From Bacteroidales bacterium UBA5287 (GTDB lineage Bacteria; Bacteroidota; Bacteroidia; Bacteroidales; Dysgonomonadaceae), in assembly GCA_002411345.1 (NCBI GenBank), contig DHSL01000025.1:1-64000 (forward strand): a stretch of 64,000 nucleotides of DNA, in the 5' to 3' direction. Below, one piece after another: positions 55,173 through 63,762 of the stretch (its first letter is position 1; each line of letters starts with the position of its first letter). The notes below the pieces were generated by a model. That model did not search any database, was not told where the DNA came from, and was given only the letters and a program-made list of their open reading frames with translations. The position numbers and the translations under genes were made by a program.

Positions 55173-55961
55173 ATGTTTCCAGTAAAACCAAAGAAAAGCC
55201 TGGGTCAGCATTTCCTGAAAGACGAAGCTATCGCAGAAAGAATCGCCTCTACACTTGATGGTTTTGCAGAACTTCCTGTGCTGGAAGTCGGTCCTGGAAC
55301 GGGAGTATTGACACGTTGGTTGTTAAATAAGAGCAAAGATCTAACTGTAGTTGAATTAGATAAAGAATCTATTGTTTATTTAAATGATCATTTCCCTGAA
55401 TTAAAGGGTAGAATTATTGAGAAAGATTTTCTAAAGTTAGATTTGAAACAGTTATACGTTGATAAGCCATTTTGTGTTATTGGTAACTATCCGTATAATA
55501 TTTCGTCACAGATATTTTTCAAGGTACTCGATTATAAAAACGCCATTCCATGCTGTTCCGGGATGATTCAAAAAGAGGTAGCCGAACGGTTGACGGCATC
55601 TCCGGGCAGTAAAACATATGGTATTTTAAGTGTGCTTTTACAAGTGTGGTATGATGTTGAATATTTATTCACTGTTAGTGAACAGGCATTTATTCCACCA
55701 CCAAAAGTGAAATCGGCAGTTGTTAGGTTAACTCGTAACAAAAGGCAAGAAATGGATTGCGATGAGAAACTTTTTAAAACAGTTGTCAAAACAAGTTTTA
55801 ATCAACGTCGCAAAATGTTGCGTAATTCATTAAAGTCGTTACTTTCAGAAGATGTAAAACTACCTGAAAATGAAATGTTCAACAAGCGTCCCGAGCAGCT
55901 TTCGATTGCACAATTTGAAGAAATGACCAACCTTTTGAAGCCGTTGGTTAAAATGAACTGA
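55173..55961 (+). CDS. rsmA: 16S rRNA dimethyladenosine transferase
   Basis: A 262-residue methyltransferase that dimethylates two adjacent adenines near the 3' end of 16S rRNA. Features: GQHFLKDEAIAERIA (residues 10-24), the S-adenosylmethionine loop LEVGPGTGVLTRWLL (39-53), catalytic GNYPYNISSQIFF near 107-119, and FIPPPKVKSAVVRL plus FNQRRKMLRNSLKSLL in the C-terminal helical domain. It is followed by corA with a 28-base gap. Confidence 0.95.
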   Translation: MFPVKPKKSLGQHFLKDEAIAERIASTLDGFAELPVLEVGPGTGVLTRWLLNKSKDLTVVELDKESIVYLNDHFPELKGRIIEKDFLKLDLKQLYVDKPFCVIGNYPYNISSQIFFKVLDYKNAIPCCSGMIQKEVAERLTASPGSKTYGILSVLLQVWYDVEYLFTVSEQAFIPPPKVKSAVVRLTRNKRQEMDCDEKLFKTVVKTSFNQRRKMLRNSLKSLLSEDVKLPENEMFNKRPEQLSIAQFEEMTNLLKPLVKMN

Positions 55962-55989
55962 ATTAGTCACCGTAATAAAACTGATCGTA

Positions 55990-56934
55990 ATGGCCGAAAT
56001 TAAACTCTTTTATCACAAAGACGGCGTAATCAGATTAAGCCGGAGTATCGATTTCCTCAAATCGAATCCGATTCAAAATTTCTTATGGATTGACCTTCTG
56101 GATGTTGATGAAGAAATAGAGAACGAATTAGAAGATTTCCTTAAGATATATATTCAGGAAGAAGAGGAAATGATTGAGATTGAGATGTCATCTCGATTCA
56201 TAGAAACAAATGATACGATGGTGGTAAACTCCAATTTTCTCCTCTCAAACTTTGAGATGGAGCCGGTTTCCTTTATTCTAAAAAACGGCATTCTTGTAAC
56301 AGTTAGAAGTCAGGAATTGATTTCTTTTCATGAAACGGTGAAACGTATCTCGGCAAATCCAAAAAACTACCCTACCGGTGCTGATGTTCTGATAGCATTG
56401 TTTGAAACACGTGTAGATTTCGATGCCGATATGATTGAGGATATGACTCAAAAGACCACTCAGCTCAGTAATAGTTTGAGTATGCAGGAAGCTAACAAAG
56501 ATTTGTTGTCTGAGATCAAGAACTTACAGGAAAAGACAATGTTGTTGCGAGAAAACATTATCGACAAACAGCGCACTGTGGCAAGTATGTTACGCAGTGA
56601 TTTTATTCCCACGTCGTTGCACCCTAAACTATCGATGATTATCAAGGATATAAACTCACTTGTTGAGCACGTAAAATTCAGTTTTGACCGTCTTGATTAT
56701 TTGCAGGACACCTTTCTTGGATATGTAAACATTGACCAAAATAAGATTATCAAGATATTCACAATCATGTCTGTTATCTTTATGCCTCCAACGCTCATTG
56801 CCAGTATTTATGGAATGAACTTTAAATTTATGCCCGAAATGGATAAGGAATGGGGATATCCTGTTGCTATTGGATTGATGGTGCTTTCCGTACTTATTAT
56901 TCTGCTTATTTTCAGGGGAAAGAAGTGGTTATGA
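55990..56934 (+). CDS. corA: CorA-type magnesium/cobalt transporter
   Basis: A 314-residue member of the CorA/2-TM-GxN family. The cytoplasmic N-terminal domain and long helix (about 150-240) are followed by two C-terminal membrane spans with the signature YGMNFKF (GMN near residues 273-277), which forms the ion-selective mouth. The final basic residues (FRGKKW) are usual. It takes up Mg2+ or related divalent cations as a pentamer. It is probably in one unit with rsmA. Confidence 0.92.
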   Translation: MAEIKLFYHKDGVIRLSRSIDFLKSNPIQNFLWIDLLDVDEEIENELEDFLKIYIQEEEEMIEIEMSSRFIETNDTMVVNSNFLLSNFEMEPVSFILKNGILVTVRSQELISFHETVKRISANPKNYPTGADVLIALFETRVDFDADMIEDMTQKTTQLSNSLSMQEANKDLLSEIKNLQEKTMLLRENIIDKQRTVASMLRSDFIPTSLHPKLSMIIKDINSLVEHVKFSFDRLDYLQDTFLGYVNIDQNKIIKIFTIMSVIFMPPTLIASIYGMNFKFMPEMDKEWGYPVAIGLMVLSVLIILLIFRGKKWL

Positions 56935-56996
56935 TTAATTAATACAATTTTAGAAAGTAATCTTTTGACTATTGCATTGGGAAATCATAGAATGAT

Positions 56997-57056
56997 CATC
57001 GGAATTATGACGGAGTTTTGCGAGACCATAGTGAGAGGAGCATCGGAGTTGCGATG
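56997..57056. repeat. Possible extragenic repeat between convergent corA and acetyltransferase genes
   Basis: Contains catcggaattatgacggag followed 44 bases from its start by catcggagttgcgatg (57041-57056), itself a 5-bp stem palindrome with a 6-base loop. The stretch gtgagaggagcatcggagttg (57031-57051) resembles 24952-24972. Both copies lie between convergent genes. Confidence 0.3.
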
Positions 57057-57076
57057 TAATAAAACAATAACAATTC

Positions 57077-57961
57077 TTACTCCAACATGTAATTAATCTG
57101 CGGTTTCTTCTGAGGGAAAGTAAGTCTGAATTCCACATCGAGTTCCGCAGTTTGGTAACCAAGTAAAAGCTGTGCAAGTAATTGGATATTTACTTCTGTA
57201 AACTTTGCCGAATGCGATGGATTTTTCTCGACATGCCCCATGTGGCACATGAATCCCGCATTATTCATTGGCAGAAGTTCATCAATCACTGAAAGATTAA
57301 ATGCTTTTTCGGGGTGAGCCGTGACAAAATGCAGCAACAATTTTTCAGCATCTATTATTCGCGCCATTCCCCTCAAATTCTTTTTAGGTGGAAAATCAAA
57401 AAGAGTTGCCTCATCAACGATATCAATAAAATCTTGAAATGTTTTTTGCACTGTCATATCCCAATGTCTGTACTTTTCGTCGAAAACCCTATATGCAGCC
57501 TCCAGGTCCATTGAATTTCTGTGTATAAGTTCTTTTATACTTGGTAATTCTTCTGTTCCAGCATCAAAAGTCTGTGCAAACCCATATTGTTTATAATAAT
57601 CAAGCAGCCAATCTTCTTGTGGTACAAGTATTGCAAGTGGAATATTTTTTTTTGACAGTTCTTTGAGAGCTTGATTTATTAGCTCTCCCATGTATCCTTT
57701 TTTGCGATATTCAGGAAGAGTACATACTCCTGCTATGTATGCAATTGGGATTTCAATGTTACAAAAGGTGAAATTATAATGCAACATTTGTAAAGAAGAC
57801 ACAACTTTATCGTCAATAAAATATGCTAAAGTATTTTGATCTCGGTATTTACGTTCGAAATACAGATCCATATAATTTTCGGGATCTCCAAAAACGGTTT
57901 TCCACATATTACGGATTTGATCTCGCGACGAAGCATCGGCATATCTGACAAACTGACTCAT
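57077..57961 (-). CDS. GNAT acetyltransferase with Eis-like two-domain layout
   Basis: A 294-residue protein. The N-terminal GNAT fold has IPIAYIAGVCTLPEYRKKGYMGELINQALKEL (about residues 70-101), the acetyl-CoA binding motif A with R-x-x-G-x-x. The C-terminal half (about 180-294, with LRGMARIIDAEKLLLHF) resembles the SCP2-like domain of Eis-type enzymes. The substrate is unknown. Its ATG begins immediately after the stop of the upstream gene with no spacer, so the two are coupled. Last gene of the trpS unit. Confidence 0.78.
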   Translation of the reverse strand: MSQFVRYADASSRDQIRNMWKTVFGDPENYMDLYFERKYRDQNTLAYFIDDKVVSSLQMLHYNFTFCNIEIPIAYIAGVCTLPEYRKKGYMGELINQALKELSKKNIPLAILVPQEDWLLDYYKQYGFAQTFDAGTEELPSIKELIHRNSMDLEAAYRVFDEKYRHWDMTVQKTFQDFIDIVDEATLFDFPPKKNLRGMARIIDAEKLLLHFVTAHPEKAFNLSVIDELLPMNNAGFMCHMGHVEKNPSHSAKFTEVNIQLLAQLLLGYQTAELDVEFRLTFPQKKPQINYMLE

Positions 57962-58858
57962 TTATTGTTTTAATTTAAGAATGCTTTTTTCTAAAAGAAT
58001 ATCGGGTTGATAAGACATTTTTGCTTTTCTCAGTGATTCATATCCCATATCTTCCTCTCGGTTAATATAGGTAAACCCAGATACCTCGTGTTCAACAAAC
58101 TGCTGATTAATAATAGAATATGCCCCATTTATATTTGAAAAAGCCTTTTCTGTATGAACAATAAAAGTATCCTCAGTTAATGGTCGCCCAAGCGTAAAAG
58201 CCGCTATTCTGCCATCTACCAATATAACTCCTCCGCGCAAATCCAACTCATTAAACTGAGTAAGGAAAGTGCTTGTGGTTATATAATCAAGTTCAAGTGA
58301 CTCGTCGTGACTTTCAAGATTCATATCAATCCAATCGCGCAACATTTTTCTACATCTTTCCAGATATTCGGGATGATCTGTAAGCGATTGATATTCCCAA
58401 TTGTTTTCTTTTTTAAATCGATTGATATGATTTCGTTTGCTTTGGAGTTTTTTGCCTTTTAGATGAATAAGCTTTTCTGATGTATAAATATAATCGAATC
58501 CTCCACGAACAGGTGTTTTCTCAAACACGCCAGGCATTGACGCCTCAATGTTTGTCCACATCCGTTCTGTTACTCCCGACATCATAAATTTTTGAGTACA
58601 ACCGCAATCGTTCATCAATGCTTCTATTGGCGGTCTTAAATCCCCTCGTCCATAGGGAATTAGATAAGAACATCTGCCATCATCAACTGAAAATTTCACT
58701 AACAGGAAATTATTCCATTCAACATAAGATGTATTGAATTTGTGCGACCACCCATATAAGTTGGAAAAACAACATTCCGACGATCTGTATGTATTTCCTT
58801 CAAGTAGTCGGTCTATTGTTGTTTTGTCTTCAAGTGTGATTTTCTTAAATTCTAACAT
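57962..58858 (-). CDS. DUF2156 / LPG-synthase C-terminal-like aminoacyl transferase
   Basis: A 298-residue protein of the DUF2156 (LPG_synthase_C) type, a double-GNAT fold. Features: LEFKKITLEDKTTIDRLLEG start, the arginine-rich KLQSKRNHINRFKKENNWEYQSL near 135-158, and FIVHTEKAFSNINGAYSIINQQFVEHEV with YINREEDMGYESLRKAKMSYQPD at the C-terminus, typical of the MprF/FemAB-like group. The family uses aminoacyl-tRNA to modify lipids or peptides. It lies one base after trpS, which fits a tRNA link. No membrane spans are seen, so it would need a partner for lipid substrates. Confidence 0.8.
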   Translation of the reverse strand: MLEFKKITLEDKTTIDRLLEGNTYRSSECCFSNLYGWSHKFNTSYVEWNNFLLVKFSVDDGRCSYLIPYGRGDLRPPIEALMNDCGCTQKFMMSGVTERMWTNIEASMPGVFEKTPVRGGFDYIYTSEKLIHLKGKKLQSKRNHINRFKKENNWEYQSLTDHPEYLERCRKMLRDWIDMNLESHDESLELDYITTSTFLTQFNELDLRGGVILVDGRIAAFTLGRPLTEDTFIVHTEKAFSNINGAYSIINQQFVEHEVSGFTYINREEDMGYESLRKAKMSYQPDILLEKSILKLKQ

Positions 58859-58859
58859 A

Positions 58860-59849
58860 TTAAAATGCCTTGAAACCTACAAGTTTACGGACTTCATTCA
58901 GTATTCTTGAAGCACTTTCACGAGCTTTTTCTGCTCCTTCCGAAGTAACTTTGTGCAAATAAGCATCATCTTTTTCTATTTCAAGAATTCTTTCCCGAAT
59001 TGGTGAAGTCACTTTAATTATATCTTCGGCAAGTTGTTTTTTTAGATCACCATATCTTATTTCGCACTTATTCCATTGATCATTAAAGTGCTGAACAACT
59101 TCAGATGTTGATACAACATTTAAAATGGTGAAAAGGTTTTCGATGTAATCAGGTTTTGGAGAATTAAATTCTGTTGGCCCCGAATCTGTGAGTGCTCTTT
59201 TAACTTTCTTTTCTATATCTTTTGGCGAATCAATCAGGTAGATGCAATTTCCTTCGGACTTACCCATTTTTCCGCTGCCATCCAGTCCCGGTATTTTTAT
59301 CAGTTCATTACCAAAATTGTACGCTACCGGTTCTTTAAAGAATTCAACTCCATAAAAATTATTGAAACGTCGCGCGAACCTTCGCGTCATTTCCAAGTGT
59401 TGTTCCTGATCTTTTCCCACAGGCACTTTATCAGCATTATGAACAAGAATGTCTGCAGCCATCAACGTTGGATAAGTCAACAGTCCAGCATTCACATTTT
59501 CGGGTTGCTTTCGTGCCTTTTCTTTGAACGATGCTGTTTTTGCAAGTTCTCCCATATATGCATGCATGTTTAGATAAACATACAATTCCATTGTTTCGCG
59601 CACATCGCTTTGTATATATATAACTGATTTTTCCGGATCAATTCCAGCCGCTAAATAATCCACTAAGACGTTTTTTACATTTTCATGAAGATTTTTGGGA
59701 TCAGGATGAGTTGTAAGTGAATGAATGTCAGCAATAAAAAAGTAACATTTATTCTCGTCCTGCATTCGTGTAAAGTTGCGCAATGCACCAAAATAGTTGC
59801 CCAAGTGTAAATTTCCGGTAGAACGAATTCCGCTAAGTACTATATCCAT
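58860..59849 (-). CDS. trpS: Tryptophanyl-tRNA synthetase
   Basis: A 329-residue class I synthetase that charges tRNA-Trp. The HIGH-type motif is NLHLGNY (near residues 14-20), and the KMSKS-type motif is KMGKSEGN near 196-203, usual for TrpRS in this phylum. DIHSLTTHPDPKNL, AADILVHNADKVPVGKDQEQHLEMTR and LDGSGKMGKS are family features. It heads a unit with the DUF2156 and GNAT genes; spacing is one and zero bases. A TATCTTTG box is upstream. Confidence 0.95.
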   Translation of the reverse strand: MDIVLSGIRSTGNLHLGNYFGALRNFTRMQDENKCYFFIADIHSLTTHPDPKNLHENVKNVLVDYLAAGIDPEKSVIYIQSDVRETMELYVYLNMHAYMGELAKTASFKEKARKQPENVNAGLLTYPTLMAADILVHNADKVPVGKDQEQHLEMTRRFARRFNNFYGVEFFKEPVAYNFGNELIKIPGLDGSGKMGKSEGNCIYLIDSPKDIEKKVKRALTDSGPTEFNSPKPDYIENLFTILNVVSTSEVVQHFNDQWNKCEIRYGDLKKQLAEDIIKVTSPIRERILEIEKDDAYLHKVTSEGAEKARESASRILNEVRKLVGFKAF

Positions 59850-59883
59850 TTTATTGTTTATGATCTATTGTTTGTGAGAAATG

Positions 59884-59891
59884 CAAAGATA
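59884..59891 (-). promoter_or_regulatory. Promoter -7 box candidate for the trpS operon
   Basis: The minus strand reads TATCTTTG, an exact TAnnTTTG match 34 bases upstream of the trpS start. Confidence 0.5.
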
Positions 59892-60067
59892 CAAAAAAAG
59901 GAAAAGATTACCTACTGGATTAGAGCTATAGTTATTGCAAATACGCAATAGCAATAATATTTATGATTCATAGAAGTTAGTTAATAAACTACTATTAATA
60001 ATGTTTCTAATTTGTAGTAATTACAGAAATATTTCCGCAAATAATTCTTTTTAAACTATAAAAATGC

Positions 60068-60075
60068 TACTTTTG
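60068..60075 (+). promoter_or_regulatory. Promoter -7 box candidate for the fumarate reductase operon
   Basis: TACTTTTG matches TAnnTTTG and lies 91 bases upstream of the first gene. The -33 region reads TTCT rather than TTTG. Confidence 0.45.
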
Positions 60076-60166
60076 CACTTTATTAGCTTTTTGTTGATGG
60101 AAGTAAATTAATCTGCAAAAAATAACATAAACAACAATATATTCATTTAATTAAAACAAGAACTTT

Positions 60167-60841
60167 ATGAGTTGGTTAATAAAATCTTCAATTGGCCGAA
60201 AATTCGTTCAAAGTATTTCCGGTCTTTTTATGATCTTGTTCTTATTATTCCACATGTCAATGAATCTTGTACTCATATTCAATTATGAGACATACGATTT
60301 TATTGCAAATGAGATTTTGGGAGCAAATTGGTGGGCAATAGTTGGAACAGGAGTTATTGCACTAGGTTTTGTTGTGCATATTATTTATGCAATATACTTA
60401 ACATTGCAAAACAAGAAAGCTCGTGGTGTAAACAGGTATGCATCTTCAAGCAAAACACCTGTAGCCTGGTCCTCAAAAAACATGTTTGTTTTGGGTCTAT
60501 TTATCCTCATCTTTTTGTTTTTGCACTTATATCAATTTTGGTATCAAATGCAATTCAAAGAACTGTTTCATATTGAAGGTGCACGACCTGATGGAGCTCA
60601 ATTAGTTGTCGAAATGTTTTCTCAAGTATGGGTTGTGATTTTATATGTATTTGCTTTTGTAGCATTATGGTTTCACTTAACTCATGGATTTTGGAGTGCA
60701 ATTCACACTGTTGGATGGAATAACACTGTATGGATGAAACGTATAAAGGTAGTTGGAAATATTATTTCAACTCTCATTTGTCTTGGTTTCGTTGTAGTAG
60801 CTTTAGCCGTTCACTTCGGCTTTTCCAATATATTAGGATAA
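60167..60841 (+). CDS. sdhC: Fumarate reductase / succinate dehydrogenase cytochrome b subunit
   Basis: A 224-residue membrane anchor with five hydrophobic segments, as in class B (diheme) enzymes of Bacteroidetes. The first helix is ISGLFMILFLLFHMSMNLVLIF, with a haem-ligand histidine. HIIYAIYLTLQNKKARGVNRY, FLFLHLYQFWYQMQF, and FHLTHGFWSAIHTVGWNN provide further haem histidines. It passes electrons between menaquinone and the flavoprotein. It is the first gene of a three-gene operon with a 21-base gap to the next. Confidence 0.92.
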   Translation: MSWLIKSSIGRKFVQSISGLFMILFLLFHMSMNLVLIFNYETYDFIANEILGANWWAIVGTGVIALGFVVHIIYAIYLTLQNKKARGVNRYASSSKTPVAWSSKNMFVLGLFILIFLFLHLYQFWYQMQFKELFHIEGARPDGAQLVVEMFSQVWVVILYVFAFVALWFHLTHGFWSAIHTVGWNNTVWMKRIKVVGNIISTLICLGFVVVALAVHFGFSNILG

Positions 60842-60862
60842 ACGATATAGATACATTACATT

Positions 60863-62806
60863 ATGAATAAAATAAACTCAAAAATACCAGCAGGACCATT
60901 AGAAAACAAATGGTCAAACTACAAAGATCACCAGAAACTGGTAAACCCGGCAAACAAACGTCGACTTGACATCATTGTTGTTGGTACAGGATTGGCAGGA
61001 GCTTCTGCAGCTGCCTCACTTGGAGAAATGGGCTTTAATGTACTGAATTTCTGCATTCAGGATTCTCCTCGTCGCGCTCACTCAATAGCAGCTCAAGGTG
61101 GTATCAATGCAGCAAAAAATTATCAAAACGATGGCGACTCCGTTTATCGTTTATTTTACGATACTATTAAAGGTGGCGACTATCGCGCTCGCGAAGCAAA
61201 CGTTTATCGCCTTGCAGAAGTATCAAACAGCATCATAGATCAGTGCGTTGCTCAGGGTGTTCCTTTTGCTCGCGAATATGGTGGCTTACTCGATAACCGT
61301 TCATTTGGAGGTGCTCAAGTTTCACGTACTTTCTATGCAAGAGGTCAAACGGGACAACAATTATTATTGGGTGCATACTCAGCATTAATGCGTGCCGTTC
61401 ACAATAAACATGTGACACTGTATACACGTCATGAAATGCTTGACCTGGTTATGATAGATGGTCGCGCTCGCGGAATTATAGCACGTGACCTTGTAACTGG
61501 TAAACTAGAACGCTTTTCAGCTCATGCAGTTGTAATTGCAACTGGTGGATACGGAAACACATTCTTCCTTTCTACAAATGCAATGACTTCAAATGGCTCT
61601 GCAGCATGGCAGTGTTATAGAAAAGGTGCTTACTTTGCTAACCCTTGCATGGCTCAAATTCACCCTACTTGTATTCCAGTTCATGGAGAGTTTCAATCGA
61701 AACTTACATTGATGTCGGAATCCCTTCGTAACGATGGACGTATTTGGGTACCTAAAAAACTGGAAGATGCAAAAGCCATCCGTGAAGGAAAATTAAAACC
61801 CACACAGTTAAAAGAAGAAGAGCGCGATTATTATCTTGAACGTCGTTATCCAGCTTTCGGTAATCTTGTTCCTCGTGACGTAGCTTCACGTGCAGCAAAA
61901 GAACGTTGCGATGCCGGTTATGGTGTTGGCACAACAGGTTTAGCTGTATATCTTGATTTCAAAGAAGCGATAGAGCGTTTGGGTAGAGATGTGGTTGAAG
62001 ATAAATATGGCAACCTTTTCCAAATGTACGAAAAGATTGTTGATGAGAATCCTTACGAAACTCCAATGATGATTTTCCCTGCAACTCACTATACAATGGG
62101 TGGTATCTGGGTTGATTATGAATTGATGACTAATATTCCGGGATTATTCGCTATCGGCGAAGCAAATTTCTCAGACCACGGCGCAAACCGTTTAGGTGCA
62201 TCGGCTCTGATGCAGGGATTGGCTGATGGTTATTTTGTTTTGCCATACACAATTCAAAATTATCTTGCAGATCAGATTCAAGTACCAAGATTTAAAACAG
62301 ATCATCCTGAATTTGATGCAGCTGAAAAAGGCATCAAAGATCGTATCAATAAATTAATGAATATAAAAGGAACTCACTCTGTAGATCATATCCACAAAGA
62401 ACTTGGACACATTATGTGGGAATATGTTGGTATGGGTCGCAGCAAAGAAAGTCTTGAAACTGCAATTGAAAAGTTAAAGCAATTGAAGAAAGATTTCCTT
62501 ACAAATCTTCGTATCCCAGGAAATAAAGAAGATATGAATGTTGAGTTAGAAAAAGCACTTAGATTACAAGACTTTATTGAAATCGGCGAATTAATGGCTC
62601 ACGATGCACTTGACAGAGAAGAATCTTGCGGAGGTCACTTCCGAATTGAGCATCAAACACCTGAAGGTGAAGCTTTACGTGACGATGAAAACTTCTCATA
62701 TGTTTCTTGTTGGGAATATCAGGGCGAAGATAAAGCACCTGTAATGAATAAAGAACCTCTTGAATATGAATTTGTGGTTCGCCAGCAACGTAATTATAAA
62801 TCGTAA
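60863..62806 (+). CDS. sdhA: Fumarate reductase / succinate dehydrogenase flavoprotein subunit
   Basis: A 647-residue flavoprotein. The FAD loop DIIVVGTGLAGASAAASL lies near residues 35-52, HSIAAQGGINAAKNY is the FAD-attachment region, and the substrate site includes TGGYGNTFF, HPTCIPVHGEF, RYPAFGNLVPRDVASRAA, and HYTMGGIWVDY with the EANFSDHGANRLGASALMQG closing loop. In Bacteroides this enzyme reduces fumarate to succinate during fermentation, and it can run in reverse. The length is typical for the class B subunit A. Confidence 0.95.
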   Translation: MNKINSKIPAGPLENKWSNYKDHQKLVNPANKRRLDIIVVGTGLAGASAAASLGEMGFNVLNFCIQDSPRRAHSIAAQGGINAAKNYQNDGDSVYRLFYDTIKGGDYRAREANVYRLAEVSNSIIDQCVAQGVPFAREYGGLLDNRSFGGAQVSRTFYARGQTGQQLLLGAYSALMRAVHNKHVTLYTRHEMLDLVMIDGRARGIIARDLVTGKLERFSAHAVVIATGGYGNTFFLSTNAMTSNGSAAWQCYRKGAYFANPCMAQIHPTCIPVHGEFQSKLTLMSESLRNDGRIWVPKKLEDAKAIREGKLKPTQLKEEERDYYLERRYPAFGNLVPRDVASRAAKERCDAGYGVGTTGLAVYLDFKEAIERLGRDVVEDKYGNLFQMYEKIVDENPYETPMMIFPATHYTMGGIWVDYELMTNIPGLFAIGEANFSDHGANRLGASALMQGLADGYFVLPYTIQNYLADQIQVPRFKTDHPEFDAAEKGIKDRINKLMNIKGTHSVDHIHKELGHIMWEYVGMGRSKESLETAIEKLKQLKKDFLTNLRIPGNKEDMNVELEKALRLQDFIEIGELMAHDALDREESCGGHFRIEHQTPEGEALRDDENFSYVSCWEYQGEDKAPVMNKEPLEYEFVVRQQRNYKS

Positions 62807-62821
62807 AAAGTTACTACAATC

Positions 62822-63577
62822 ATGGATAAAAATATAAATATCAAACTCAGAATTTGGAGACAGAGAAGTCCCAAGGAAAAAGGACATTTCGAAAATTATG
62901 AACTCCAAAATATCTCACAGGGAAGTTCATTTCTGGAAATGATGGATATCCTAAACGAAAAGCTGGTCAATGAAGGAAAAGAACCTGTAGTTTTCGATCA
63001 CGACTGCCGTGAAGGTATATGCGGAATGTGTAGTCTTTATATTAATGGACATCCTCACGGACCTGATGAAGATGTAACGACTTGTCAATTACATATGCGT
63101 AAATTCGACGATGGCGACACTATTACTGTAGAGCCATGGCGTTCAGCTGCTTTCCCTATTATCAGAGATTTGATGGTAGATCGTACTGCTTTTGATAAAA
63201 TAATACAAGCTGGTGGTTATGTTTCAGTAAATACTGGTGGTACTCCTGATGCTAACGCAATTCCTATTCCAAAGAAAAATGCAGATGCTGCAATGGATGC
63301 AGCCGCTTGTATTGGATGTGGTGCATGTGTAGCTGCTTGTAAAAATGGTTCTGCAATGCTTTTTGTTTCAGCAAAAGTTACACAGTTCGCCCAGTTGCCT
63401 CAAGGGAAACCAGAAGCGGCAAGACGCGCAAAATCAATGGTGGCAAAAATGGATGAACTGGGATTTGGAAACTGTACTAATACAGGTGCTTGTGAAGTTG
63501 AATGCCCTAAAAACATTTCCATCACCAATATTGCACGTTTAAATCACGAGTTTTTGAAAGCTAAAATAGGAAGCTAA
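62822..63577 (+). CDS. sdhB: Fumarate reductase / succinate dehydrogenase iron-sulfur subunit
   Basis: A 251-residue protein. The [2Fe-2S] cluster ligands lie in CREGICGMCSLYING plus a downstream Cys in TTCQLH. The C-terminal half has CIGCGACVAACKNG and CTNTGACEVECPKNIS for the [4Fe-4S] and [3Fe-4S] clusters. It carries electrons between the quinone site of SdhC and the FAD of SdhA. Gap from sdhA is 15 bases. A strong terminator follows 28 bases later. Confidence 0.95.
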   Translation: MDKNINIKLRIWRQRSPKEKGHFENYELQNISQGSSFLEMMDILNEKLVNEGKEPVVFDHDCREGICGMCSLYINGHPHGPDEDVTTCQLHMRKFDDGDTITVEPWRSAAFPIIRDLMVDRTAFDKIIQAGGYVSVNTGGTPDANAIPIPKKNADAAMDAAACIGCGACVAACKNGSAMLFVSAKVTQFAQLPQGKPEAARRAKSMVAKMDELGFGNCTNTGACEVECPKNISITNIARLNHEFLKAKIGS

Positions 63578-63605
63578 CTATTAATAATCAGAAACAAACT
63601 ATATT

Positions 63606-63642
63606 ACAAAGCGTTTAAAATAATTAAACGCTTTGTTTTTTT
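63606..63642 (+). terminator. Intrinsic terminator of the fumarate reductase operon
   Basis: acaaagcgtttaa (63606-63618) and ttaaacgctttgt (63624-63636) form a perfect 13-bp stem with a 5-base loop, followed by a run of T. A textbook rho-independent terminator. Confidence 0.93.
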
Positions 63643-63688
63643 ATAATTGTTAAATAAAGATGTACATTTTTCATAAACCTTTTTGCTT

Positions 63689-63696
63689 TATCTTTG
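63689..63696 (+). promoter_or_regulatory. Promoter -7 box candidate for the outer membrane protein gene
   Basis: TATCTTTG matches TAnnTTTG, 66 bases upstream of the start at 63763, with an ATTT at the expected -33 distance. Confidence 0.5.
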
Positions 63697-63762
63697 TCTA
63701 ACAAAAGTGAATTCATTCTATCTATTATTTCGCTGAATATAATTTCACTAATTTGAAGAACA

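Larger units (their letters stand above)
59850..60166. other. 317-base divergent promoter region between trpS and the fumarate reductase operon
   Basis: It holds a minus-strand promoter box for trpS (59884-59891) and a plus-strand box (60068-60075) for the fumarate reductase genes. The rest is AT-rich with no gene visible. Confidence 0.5.
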
